NCBI GenBank assembly: GCA_944474755.1
Contig: OX104117.1
Location: forward strand, 55,684,964 to 55,748,963
Reading direction: 5' to 3'
Length of the DNA: 64,000 nt
Source: Limnoperna fortunei
Lineage: Eukaryota; Mollusca; Bivalvia; Mytilida; Modiolidae
In this document: piece after piece, positions 36,430 through 46,774 of the stretch
Layout: each line of letters starts with the position of its first letter
Position numbering within the stretch: position 1 is the stretch's first letter
The notes under the pieces: generated by a model
What the model was told of the DNA's origin: nothing
Seen by the model: only the letters and a program-made list of their open reading frames with translations
Database searches by the model: none
Made by a program: the position numbers and the translations under genes

Positions 36430-37845
36430 AATATTATGAAAGATGAACAAATTGGATTTAGAAAAGGTGCGAGAACATCTGACCATACCTTTAAACTTAA
36501 AACTCTAGTTTGCAAGTATTTTAAACAAAATAAACAGATATATTCTTGTTTTATTGACCGTAGAAAGGCCTTTGACTCAGTGATCCACCAAGCACTATTT
36601 CACAAAATGTTAAAATATGGGAAAATGGAAAATTCTTAGATATCCTAATTTCTATGTACTCTATTAGTGCTCTTGGGGTTAAAATTGATAATAAATTGAC
36701 CAATGAATTTATCTCCAAGGTTGGAGTTAAACAGGGAGAAAATCTGAGCCCTACTTTACTTAATATATTTCTCAGTGATCTGGTTACTGCTCTAGTTGGG
36801 GCTTATCCATTCACATTAAGAATACTAAAGTAATGATTTTTAATAAAGGTAATAAACTTATCAGACGAACATTTTACCTTACAAAATGAATACCTACAAT
36901 GTGTGAAGGAGTATAAAAATTTAGGATTAATGTTAAATTGTGGAGGGATTTTTTCGTCTGCAACTTCAGATTTAATTAATAGAGGTATAAAAGCTTAAAT
37001 TGAAAAGTACCTTCAAGAATGGTAATCCTAGTGTGAAGACTAATTTAAAAACATTTGATCACACTGTCAAACCTGTTATTTTGTATTCATCGGAGATATG
37101 GGGCATGTTTAATATAACTACAAAAAAAAAGTTAAAAGATAACATTATATAAAATGCTTTCAAAGACCATCAAATTGAACAATTCAATTTACAATTTAGC
37201 AAATATGTACTAGGAGTCTCTAATAAAGCATCCAACTTAGCAGTAACTGGAGAATTTGAAAGGTACCCTTTATATTTTGATATTGTTATTAGTATGGTTA
37301 AGTACTGGATTCATTTACATACAAGTATATCATGTCCCCTCTTGAAAGCTGCACTAAAAGAAAATGATAATTTATTTAAGGGAGGTCATCATTGCTGGAT
37401 GAATTGTATACACATTATTCTTAAAGATCTCAATATGTTAAAAATATTTAACTCACCATCAAGCTGTGGAATAAAAGAAATAAATGAACTACTCCATAAA
37501 TTTAAAAGAAACTTTGTACTTAATTGGAAATCCCAAGTCAATACGGTAAAAACCAACAAAATAGATGGAAGAAATGAAAACAAATTGAGAACATATAGAA
37601 AGTTTAATACACATTTTAAGTTTGAGCCATATATTGTTATTAAAGATTTTAAACTTCATGCAACTCTAACAGGCTTCAGGATCGGTGCCCACTCACTAGA
37701 AATAGAAAGAGGTCGTTACACCATACCGAATACCCCATTAGAAAAGAGATTATGTAAGCACTGTAATAATTCATTGATTGAAGACGAGGAGCATTTCCTA
37801 ATTAATGCCCAAATATAGCTAACCTATATAAAAATCTAAATAATT

Positions 37846-38019
37846 ATAGGATAATTAATTGGGTGGAGTGAATATCCAAAATATGATTACGAGTGCCGTA
37901 TAACGCATCTGATTAAACGAGTGCGCGGAACTTGTTCCGCGCACGAGTTTAATCTAATGCTTTATGCGACACGAGTGATCATATTTTGGATATTCACGAT
38001 GCCCAATTGATTATCCTAT
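37846..38019. mobile_element. Foldback MITE nested in a LINE
   Basis: About 80-bp arms: outer end ATAGGATAATTAATTGGG and the inverse at the right end, then GTGAATATCCAAAATATGAT in both arms, meeting at a perfect centre GTGCGCGGAACTTGTTCCGC (about 37920-37945). It separates RLCKHCNN-type and FIWLMTNED-type parts of the host LINE. The insertion might extend to about 38260, because LINE coding resumes only there. Confidence 0.8.
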
Positions 38020-38452
38020 TTATTATATAGATCAAAATTGTTTTCGTAAAATTTTATGCTTAATCCTAAATTTTATGAACGGCGGATGAATATCTGTATG
38101 GTACAAAACCAACTACAACATGGCCGCCCTTATCTGGATCAGGATGCCAGCTAACTAATATATCCGTTAGTGAACAATTATTTTAGCTTTTGTGCTTTGA
38201 TTATTTTGGCGGGAAAAAACCCGAGAGTGAAAATAAACGATAATTTTCACATGTGATTTACCGTGATTTCTGTCACTCGGAAAATTCGATATTTCATCTC
38301 TATCTATATAATAACTCCAATTATCACAAGTTGTCAGATACTAACAAATTTATATGGTTAATGACCAATGAAGATTATATGTTTAATAACAATTTATCTA
38401 AATTCATAGAAAAATGTTTGATTGTGAGAGAAAAGTGTATGTACAATGATCA

Positions 38453-39193
38453 TAGTTCTATAACATAAAACCTCCCATTTCACGTTTATATTTATCATTT
38501 TCATCTGACTTTTACATTTTTTATTATTATTTGAAATGTGAGGTTTTTTTTATCTGTCAGTTGATTTTTCTCGGAGCAAAATTTTTTCATAAGTTCTGTA
38601 TATTTTAACATGTGAAATATCATGAAACTAACATAAACACAAAGACTATACCTGTTTTCAAGGAATTAAACTATGTCCAGTTAAGTAATCCATGTTTGAA
38701 ATATCGAGACGAAATTTTTCTGCGAGCTGACATTTTGAATTTAACGGTTAATCAACTTTACGGAATCAAGTTGTATTTAATGGCGGAACGAATACAATTT
38801 GTCGCAATTGTAACACATGGAAAATTCGTTTCGTCAAAAACGGAGCCATAAGATAGATTTAATTGGGGTCAGCCATTGAATGTAATGGGAGTTAAGGGAC
38901 ACCTCAAATAAAGCTTTAAACAGGACTTTAAAAATCCATGATATACTAAGGTAAGACAATGTTTACAAAATTTAGATATTTTTCTTTAAGTTTAGCGCAG
39001 TTTGCATGGTTGTACACACTTTTTTTCATATCAAACTTAACTTAAACATTCCGCACGATTTTCTTGCGGAATTTGCGCACGGGAAAATGCGTTTAAAGAT
39101 GAAACCTCGAATTTCACTAAAAACATAAAATATCAATATCCGATAAAAATGTTGAAAATAAACATGAAATGAGAGGTTTTATTAATGGAACTA
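38453..39193. mobile_element. 741-bp MITE with perfect 9-bp TSD (Mutator-like), nested in LINE 3' region
   Basis: Flanked by CAATGATCA at 38444-38452 and 39194-39202. Terminal repeats TAGTTCTATAACATAAAACC and, inverted, TAGTTCCATTAATAAAACC. The sub-terminal regions differ: ATTTCACGTTTATATTTATC on the left, CATGTTTATTTTCAACATTT (inverted) on the right. No transposase is visible; the longest internal frame (38612-38851) shows no known motif. The inner-deleted derivative lies at 43979-44116. Confidence 0.88.
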
Positions 39194-39582
39194 CAATGAT
39201 CACAGCAATGCACATATGAACATTGATATTATTATTATATAGTTCTGTTGTGTATTGACTATAATCGTATTTTAGGTAAACATTGTGCCTGAGTTACCTC
39301 TCTCTGACCATTGTTTTATATTTGTATAAACCTAACGGGTGTCGGTATACTTTATAGTATAATTCTATTGCTTTTTCATAATTATATTGATTTTGTCTTG
39401 TCTCTTGTACTTTATAATGTGTGATGCCAAATTTGGGCTTTCTTTATTAATAAACTTTGAACTTTGAACTATATTCTGTAGGAATTGAGCAGATCCACTT
39501 TTAGTCATTATGATGTTAAGTTCGATTACTTAGTTGATTATGGAAAAGTAAATTTTGTTGACCATTTTTTTTTTCTGAACAG

Positions 39583-39601
39583 GTAAAAAGGATTGTGACA
39601 G
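39583..39601 (+). promoter_or_regulatory. Possible 19-nt microexon or recursive splice site
   Basis: A strong polypyrimidine tract and CTGAACAG lead directly into GTAAAAAGG, and a donor-like ACAGGTACT follows 19 nt later. Either a microexon in the phase needed by the next exon, or a zero-length AG/GT recursive splice site of the membrane-protein gene. Inference only. Confidence 0.25.
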
Positions 39602-39668
39602 GTACTATTTTTAACAGCTTTTACTTATTAAGAAATTATATTTTTCAATCGTATTTATTCTTATTCAG

Positions 39669-41239
39669 ATATAAGATGTGGATCTGCATCTAGGTACCTT
39701 TACGTTGATATTACCTGTTTTGGTTATACGAAGATTCACATTGATCATGTATGGAATGGTACCGATAGGACATGCAACAACCCAACCGGGACAATACAAC
39801 AGCTGTACAATCAGTGGAATGGCTTATCGAGATGTCGTATAGAACCCACTGGCTCATCAATATCTATACACGTAATGTATCACTGTGAAGGTATGTATAT
39901 TCTATATGTAAAAATATAATGCATGGAAATTTGTATTAACAGAAAATAGAGCGCTTTGTTTTATCACCTCTAGAGACACCACCGTACACAAAGAACAATC
40001 TTTCAGAACGTTTGGAGACTCTTTCCCTAATAATGAGATTTTACATTGACACAAAAAATTGAGACGCAGACTGATCATATGCACCCAATTTATAATTGGT
40101 GAGTTAAATACTTCGCTTCGGTCCATATACTAAAGACATGAGCTCCCGGCGCATGCAACACCATCCATCCTGCAGTATCATTACTATAATAACTTGTTTG
40201 TTGGTTTGAATGGGTCTGAATATTTTTTGAATGAAATATATTGCAAATAGCGATACCTCAGTAACTACTAACATAAATTGACATAAGACCTTCGCTATCG
40301 TTTATTATTGACCTTGACCTTATAAAAGGTCACAATGTCAAAGGAAAAAGGTAACATTCTTATTTTCAATATTTTGTTGAGTACAGAGTTTATTTTTTAT
40401 GGTTTTTTTCATTTCACATGTATGTTTTGTGGTTTATTGTTAACGCTTATAAATGCCTAGTTTATAACAGTAATTGAATCAAAAGGACAGTTGTCAAGGT
40501 AATTAAAATCCCAAACAGTCATATTTAATTACATTCAAGTTGTTTATTGCCAAAGATATCTAAATTGTTATTTCTTTCATTTATTTAAATTGTGAAATAG
40601 GTTCTGGTTCAATATAAAGGTGGTCATGGTCAAAATCTTCTACAATTTTACCTTTCTTTTTAACCTTTTTCTACACTTTTTAAAATTTGTTAATCTTTAA
40701 AGACAAATTTCAAATAGTGTATACAGACCAATGTTTAAAACCTATTCAATGCATATATGGTCTTATTTTAAATGGCATTCGGTGGAAAATCATCTATTAT
40801 TTGTTAAAAGAACGAACAAACCTTTATTTATGATTATTATTTTGTTCATTTTTATTACTTAGCAATATTTTCAACAACTCGTCTACCTACATCTTCAACA
40901 ACTTATCTACCGATATCTTCAACAACTCACCTACCGATATCTTCAACGACTCGTCTACCGATATCTTCAATGACTCGTTTACCGATATTTTTAACAACTC
41001 ACGTACCGATATCTTCAACAATTCACGTACCAATATCTTCAACAACTCACCCACCGATATCTCCAACAGCAACTTTAAAGACGTCAAAATCTCATCTAGT
41101 AATATTTGCAACAAGCCGTCTACCAATATCAGGTAAAACTGAATGGAATATTTTATATTATCAAATTTCGTAAAAGATTATGATAATGAGAATTGTTTTA
41201 ATCGCATGTATAAATTATATAAGTCCAAATATTATTATT

Positions 41240-41338
<99 letters not shown>

Positions 41339-41484
41339 GGGTGTATGCGTATGTGTGTATGATCTGATTTGGGGTTTTGGTGAACAAGCTTGTGTTGTAT
41401 ATAAAATACAACACAAGCTTGTTCACCAAAACCCCAAATCAGATCATACACACATACACACACACCCTTACACACACACACACA

Positions 41485-41555
<71 letters not shown>

Positions 41556-44500
41556 CATGAAAGTAATTTTTACAACAGTATAAGAGCGGGAACAGGAGGG
41601 GGTTCATTAACAGGTGAAAAATTTGGTATTTTCCTAAAAACAAATAACATTAAATTTGAGAAGACGATAACAGATAACAGCAATTTACATCTGTACATGG
41701 TTAATAAATTATGGGGGAGAGAAATGTATATCAATAAGTGTTTTCCATTGCCATTATTGAGTTAACAGATAATGGAGAAAACAGTTTGTAAAACAGTTAA
41801 CAATGATTTTAGTAAATGAGATCTATTAACAGAAACTTTTGTCCGTTGTAACATTTAACCAAACGTCAATTTCTAAGGTAAAAAAAAATGTTATATTTCA
41901 TTCTTTCGAAATATTGTCGGTCGCGTATAATTAAACGGTTGGATACAAATACGAGTTAGAATCCCTTTACTCGAACACGAAACCGGTGTGTCAAGATTAC
42001 CAATACACAAAAACACGCACATAAGATCCCCAAATTTCCTGTTTATATTTCTTTTATAAATGCATTTAAACCTAGGCTTATTCCCTATAGCTTCCGTCGT
42101 TAGCAATGTGCCAATGTGTCTAGCATTGGAGCATATAAAAGAAAAACTTCACAAAAATGAAAATTTCGAAATTTTGTTCGTCAAATAAGAAGAAATGGAT
42201 GGATAAATTTCGTTTATGTTGTCACCAATTTAGAGGTTATTACCATTATATGATTGTTCAATTCTATAACTGTTAAATATTTAATGGTTTTAGTTTGATT
42301 TGATTTATGTAAATATGACGCTGTCTTCATGTTACTGACTCTAACTAAAATTCAACCCGCGACCTATGGTAAGAAAACTGGCAATCCTAATCAATTAACA
42401 TTAATGCCTGCAGTGAGACTCCAACCCTCAGCCTGAGGGTTGACAGACACCATGATCAATTATATTGGTAGATTACTACATTAACTACTCGGCCACCGAT
42501 TGGTTTTAGCAATCAACAATTAATCATATGTGTCTTAATCGAACAGCAAGCAAACATAGTGCATCAAGTCATAGCTTATCAACGTTTGAACAGCTATAGA
42601 CTAATCGTTTCGCAAATAGTGTAAACAGTTGGTAACAGCTACACCTTGAATATTTCCAGAAGTTGCACATTCATGAACACCTCAAGTTATGTCAACCATA
42701 AATTTTCGTTAACACCAATCTAATTAAATTTAAATCCGACAAAAGGGGGGGGGTGGGCAAATGAAAGATTTAATTTTTACCAGATTTCTGTAACCCGCAT
42801 TCGTTTCAACAATAAGAAAGCTGTCAAAAATCAACACAACAAACAAGTTTAACTGTCAGTAAATTTGAAATATATTTCAATTTTGTTTTTCATAAGCAGG
42901 AACAACCAGTGCGATTTTAAAGGAAAATGTTAACAGTTCATCACAAAAAGCTAATCCATCCCAAATGAATTTATCAGCTAAAATAACAGTAAAGCAAAGT
43001 CAGTCTACCAGAAATTATATCAATTCAACGATAAATAAAGCTACTGTAAACCATTCAAGTTCAAAAGTTGAAATTATGGCAACGACGTTCAACAGTAGCT
43101 TTTCAAGGATTTTTCAAAAATTACCAAGTGTAGTTTCGGCGATATCTCCATATAAACAAGCTGTATCATCTCCAGTATCCCAGTATTTTATCAATATGAA
43201 TTCGAGCGAACACAAGAGTAGTGGATATACAGCTACTACAGTTTTGTACAGACACAGCACAGAAACCGATAAATTTACAGGTAGTTATGATAAGCTTTAT
43301 TAACATTTCTAATAGAATTATAACGAATTGATCTATAAAATCGTATAAAACATCAGTTATTTTAAGAAGACAAACACTTTTCCCTAGTACGATTATATTC
43401 TCAATTATTTTAAATAGTTGTGTTTGTATTTTTAGTAGGAGCAGTTGTAGGTGCAATATCTGGGGCACTTTCGGTTGTATTGGTTGTGATACTACTACTT
43501 CTGACAAGGTTTGTTACTCTGGCTGTATATGATATACACGTATATTAAACAGTTAACTATATAGTATTTAATTAATTAATTTTGTATGCGATTTATGTGG
43601 ACTGTAACAAAGTTACATATAAAAATACACACAGACAAGTAGTTGATACAAAATTTTTAACCTTTATTTAATAAATCTAAATTAATCATTTACATCATAA
43701 ATATGTCAGCAAGTAACGTTTTTAATAACAACGTTTTTGAACCAAAGGCAAAGAGCACTGTACGTATGAGATTTTATTACTGTAAAATTTTAGCTTAGAA
43801 CTCGGTGCGATTCTAACGCGCACTGTGGGTTAGCACAATTAGCACATCCGGCCCTATGGACCTCTCGTCAAAACCGTTATATAAAATATTGTTTCATAAA
43901 CTGAGGTGGATCTAGAATAGACCTAGCGTTCGACTACGGTGTTTTCATTACATATACGTATTGATTCTGACCATGATTTAGTTCCATTAATAAAACCTCT
44001 CATGTTTATTTTCAACATTTTTTATCGGATATTGATATTTTATAATAAACAATGTAAAAGTCAGATGAAAATGATAAATATAAACGTGAAATGGGAGGTT
44101 TTATGTTATAGAACTAACCATGATTCCGACAGTGTTGGGTAAAATATCATACTTATATAAATATTTGGGATTAACCGGTATTTCTGATGCTTCAGTAATT
44201 CGATGGATAGATATATGAGTTTGGGTTTGAGCGCCACTGATGAGTCTTGACTAGACGAAACGCGCGTCTGGCGTTGTAAATTAAATTAACCTTAGTATCT
44301 TTTGATGACCAACCAATTGGTCGATGCCGCTGCTGGTGGACTGTTAGTCCCCGAGGGTATCACCAGCCCAGTAGTTTAACATTCATTTTTTCAGTGATAT
44401 AGTCATTTTTAAATTTACTGCCCTAAAATTTCGAAAAATCAGTTTAATTCTAAGGGTTTTCTCTTTTTAAGGTGTAGATACCCTTTGCAAGATTTGGTAT

Positions 44501-45109
44501 AACGTTTTTGAAATTTAGATGATACAATCTCTACAACATATTTATCGTTAGGATCTTAATATTGTTTGGGTTTGTTTGTTTGATGGTGTTTAACGCCACT
44601 TTCAGCAATTTTTCAGCTATATCATGGTGTCCAGTTTTTATTGGGGGAGGAAGCCGGAGTACCCGGAGAAAACCCCCGACCTGTTTGGGTTTGAGAGTCA
44701 CTGATAACTCTTGATTAAATTAAACGTGCGTCTGGCGTAGTAAATTCTATTACCTTTGGTATTTTGATGATATTTTATATGAATGTCTTGACATGTATTT
44801 GTAATTCGATTTGTGAATCTGTTCTTTTCATTTTTCAGGCATTTATATTACAAAAAGAAGAAAACGACGAAAAGAAAACCTGACGAAGGAAAGGAACATT
44901 CTGCGATCAAAAATCTAATGAATGACAAAGCATTATTTATTGAGCCACAACATGACATGGCAATGAAACCTGTAATAGACATAGGTATTCCGCGTTACAA
45001 CAATTTTGAAGGCCAACATTCGAATACCCAATGGGTCACATATAACTCGGGAAAGTATGAACATATTGCGGAATCAAATACAGACGACACGTACGATTAC
45101 ATTGTATGA
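39669..45109 (+). CDS. Single-pass membrane protein: lectin-like domain, mucin-like stalk, tyrosine tail (5' end not found)
   Basis: Exons: 39669-39890, 40863-41132, 42900-43280, 43436-43508, 44839-45109 (TGA). All boundaries are GT-AG and in phase; the first four junctions are phase 1, as in exon-shuffled extracellular proteins, and 404 residues are visible. The first exon (RCGSASRYLYVDITC to MYHCEG) has four cysteines and the YLxVxxxC...VxYxC rhythm of SUEL/galactose-binding lectin-like domains, though divergent. The second exon is built from 8-residue (24-bp) repeats such as LPISSTTR, and the third is Ser/Thr-rich with several N-glycosylation sites; together they form a mucin-like stalk. 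Exon 4 encodes a helix (GALSVVLVVILLLL), followed by HLYYKKKKTTKRK as stop-transfer. The tail of about 85 residues has YNSGKYEHI and ends TYDYIV (a YxxI motif and a class II PDZ-type end). The signal-peptide exon must lie upstream. Probable surface receptor or adhesion protein; function unknown. Confidence 0.75.
41239..41554. repeat. Inverted repeat with (GT)n and (AC)n arms (intron)
   Basis: Left arm: (GT)n from 41239, then TAAGGGTGTATG, then GATCTGATTTGGGGTTTTGG and ACAAGCTTGTGTTGTAT. The right arm is its inverse complement up to (AC)n ending 41554. The centre is near 41402. Arms of about 155 bp differ by only a few bases in the unique part. The open frames here encode only Cys-Val or Thr-His repeats and are not genes. 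Confidence 0.95.
42345..42505 (-). mobile_element. SINE head and body, - strand (intron)
   Basis: On the - strand the tRNA-Leu/Ser-like start GGTGGCCGAGTAGTTAATG (near 42500) is the clearest A box in the window. A B-box-like GGGTTGGAGTCTCAC follows near 42430, then GATTAGGATTGCCAG. The 3' tail is absent. Confidence 0.7.
43979..44116. mobile_element. 138-bp MITE, perfect 9-bp TSD, deletion derivative of 38453-39193
   Basis: Flanked by ACCATGATT at 43970-43978 and 44117-44125. It starts TAGTTCCATTAATAAAACC and ends GGTTTTATGTTATAGAACTA, which are the two ends of the 741-bp element in inverted orientation. About 600 bp of the interior is missing. Confidence 0.9.
44231..44274 (+). ncRNA. Hammerhead ribozyme, type I, complete core
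   Basis: Stem I GCGCCA (44231-44236) pairs with TGGCGT (44269-44274). Core CTGATGA 44237-44243. Stem II GTCT 44244-44247 with AGAC 44253-44256, loop TGACT. Core GAA 44257-44259. Stem III ACGC 44260-44263 with GCGT 44264-44267 without a loop. Cleavage-site C 44268 (GUC). Every invariant nucleotide is present. The very short loopless stem III is like that of Penelope-type and animal retrozyme hammerheads, which typically act as dimers. Confidence 0.88.
44575..44681 (-). mobile_element. 5'-truncated SINE with 12-bp TSD inside the retrozyme
   Basis: Identical TGTTTGGGTTTG flanks (44563-44574 and 44682-44693) define the insertion. In the - orientation it holds the body (GTACTCCGGCTTCCTCCCCC) and tail (ATATAGCTGAAAAATTGCTG) and a CAAA tail at the left end; the tRNA-like head is missing. 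Confidence 0.88.
44694..44738 (+). ncRNA. Decayed hammerhead ribozyme copy
   Basis: Same layout as 44231-44274 but the core reads CTGATAA (44701-44707) and TAAA in place of GAAA, so catalysis should be lost. Stem III ACGT/GCGT, GTC and TGGCGTAG remain. Confidence 0.65.
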
Positions 45110-45418
45110 TCTGTACAGTTGTGTTCTACAACGTATTACCGAATAATTCTACAGAATAAATGGGAAACAATTGAAGTTTTTAAAATTTAACACGTGCGTG
45201 TTAACGGTGTAATATGCAACTTTTTGCAATAAATTAGTATAGTTAATATCTTGTCTTTTACTTGGTAGTGAACATATTACTTTGTAACTTCCCCTTTCTT
45301 GGTGGTAACCTCTCTAAATCTTAACTAAATACTGTGGTACACTGTCTATGACAGGAACATTGTTAAAAGGAATTAATGTTTTCGTGATAAGATAACGTCA
45401 CAATTTTACATTTAACTT
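45110..45418. other. 3' UTR and downstream flank of the membrane-protein gene
   Basis: AATAAA-containing words occur at about 45155 and 45228; no other feature recognised. Confidence 0.4.
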
Positions 45419-45495
45419 TAGTCCGAGAATCATCTGCCTTACACGCTTCAACCAAAGTCTGAAAAAAGGTTGGACGACAGAGGATTCTCGGACTA
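45419..45495. mobile_element. 77-bp MITE with 13-bp inverted termini
   Basis: TAGTCCGAGAATC (45419) and its complement ending 45495 are perfect; the 51-bp centre is not palindromic. CTTTA lies close to both ends, but I cannot fix the target-site duplication. Confidence 0.65.
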
Positions 45496-45599
45496 CTTTA
45501 ACATATGTGACACCAAACCACCGACTTCAGTACAATATGTTGTTTATATAACCATAAACAAATTTCGAATTAAATAAACACGAAAAAATGCGTATTAGT

Positions 45600-45830
45600 A
45601 ATTAAGAAACAAAAAAAAAACAACAAAAAAACCAAAACAAAACACAAAAAAAAACAAAAAAAAAAAAAAACAAACAAACAAACAAACAAACAAAAAACAG
45701 AGCATACATTTTTATAAATTAAATTATATTCATTACATCTATTTCATGATTTAGCACTACACATCTAATATAATAATATTAATAATTAAGTAACCAAAAA
45801 AAAAAAACCAAAAAAAAACCAAAACAGCAC
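45600..45830. repeat. A-rich / (CAAA)n low-complexity DNA
   Basis: Runs of A broken by C at 45608-45698 and 45797-45828; (ACAA)n at about 45671-45695. Looks like one or two retroelement tails. Confidence 0.7.
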
Positions 45831-45839
45831 TAAACTAAA

Positions 45840-46710
45840 CACAGATATTCTAGATTTAGGAGCTCTGATGATGAGTCGGGGTAAGTCATTAAGTCGATGA
45901 TGCCTGTCTGGTTACCTTCCTTAAGTGTGGTGAGTCTGCGATTGATGTTCAAGTATTTCTTGGCACGGGGTTGAGTGGTTCCACCAGCCTGTCTGTATCC
46001 TGATAATGTCGTTGTTGTTCTGTATATCTTTAAACATCTGGATTGAAGTGAATATGTTGGGTATGCGTGCTGTAAATTAAAGAATCTGGTGTAAATGCTG
46101 TAAATCTGGTAGAATAGAGTAGGGCAAGTGTAAAGTGTCCCTTCACAAAAGAACTTGTCAGCAGCAGCTAAGTCGCGTAGGTTGTCTGTTGATGCGTAGG
46201 CTATCATTCTTAGAGTTTGGTATGTGTTCGTCGAATAGTAAGAATCTGTCTCCTGTTGATGTCTCTGTCCTTTTACCTTCGAGTGTGATGTCTGTCTGAG
46301 TCTTTGGTAGTGGTGGAGTCTGCTTGCGTATGGCTCTGTAAAGTAAAGACTGCTGAGTTGAATGTCGGCAGCTGCTCAACTACTTCTCTACTGGTGTCGG
46401 GACACGTAATTTGTTAAGTTCTTCTGCATAAATAGTGGGTATCGGTCGGACTTCTTCTAAGCAGCGTTTGGTAACAGCGTTCATTATCTGTTTAACAACT
46501 ACTTCTGTGTGGTTTGGTACATGTGTGTGTTGTTGTCTGCCAAAACCAGTTGATATGTTGTTCTCTGTAGACAATGTTGCTGAACATCCAGGTACGACGC
46601 ATCTCCAGAAGATCTTGTCGGGGTTCCTACGGTTGACTCTGTATATAAAGCCATCGAGACTCCACGTCTGTTACTGATGAATTTCACATTCAGCTGAGCA
46701 TTGGCCATAT
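45840..46710 (-). pseudogene. FLYWCH zinc finger - MULE transposase, broken
   Basis: The - strand starts at an ATG near 46708 (MANAQLNVKFISNRRG). A FLYWCH-type finger follows across a frameshift (tail HTHVPNHTEVV in frame 46574-46380), then the linker IMNAVTKRCLEEVRP. The pre-catalytic MULE words follow in two further frames: LLYRAIRKQTPPLP, TGDRFLLFDEH, ADKFFCEGTLYTCPTLFYQ (46379-46158 and 46207-45830). The catalytic region after FYQIYSI is deleted, and the frame resumes in C-terminal sequence (YLNINRRLTTL). At least three frame changes plus the deletion make it a pseudogene. Such proteins are Mutator-type DNA transposases or genes domesticated from them. Confidence 0.75.
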
Positions 46711-46774
46711 TGGATTAGAATAAGGGATTTTAGTTTTCACCCATTTATATACCATTTCTTAGCTTGCAATGTTC

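Larger units (their letters stand above)
36430..39468 (+). mobile_element. Non-LTR retrotransposon, 5'-truncated, with two nested insertions
   Basis: Starts in the RT fingers (DEQIGFRKGARTSDH, 36442), then FIDRRKAFDSVIHQALF (36550-36600), GVKQGENLSPTLLNIFLSDL (about 36723) and KEYKNLGLMLN. Part of the palm including the catalytic Asp pair is deleted near 36810. The thumb and C-terminus follow (LGVSNKASNLAVTGE, IKDFKLHATLTGFRIGAH, RLCKHCNN; frame 37294-37818). A foldback element interrupts it at 37846. The last codons resume at about 38270-38440 (FIWLMTNEDYMFNNN) and a 741-bp MITE is inserted at 38453. The 3' UTR ends at about 39447-39468 with AATAAACTTTGAACTTTGAACT split as AATAAA plus ACTTTGA repeats. 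Confidence 0.82.
44190..44775 (+). mobile_element. Retrozyme-like repeat with two hammerhead motifs, split by a SINE
   Basis: A complete hammerhead (44231-44274) starts the unit and a decayed one (44694-44738) ends it. After each comes a matching segment (TCTGGCGT, GTAAATT, CTTAGTATCTTTTGATGA or variant). The body contains GACTGTTAGTCCCCGAGGGT and ATCACCAGCCCAGTAG, shared inversely with 25517-25872. Removing the 119-bp SINE insertion leaves a cleavage-to-cleavage unit of about 345 bp. No ORF; it lies in the intron before the last exon of the membrane-protein gene, same strand. Confidence 0.78.

Noticed and set aside
41215..41765. Long open frames through the microsatellite
   Set aside because: They encode only Cys-Val or Thr-His dipeptide repeats from (GT)n/(AC)n and lie in an intron; not genes.
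42400..42505. tRNA-Leu/Ser-like gene on the - strand
   Set aside because: A and B boxes are present, but the cloverleaf arms do not close and the sequence continues into a SINE body; it is a SINE head.
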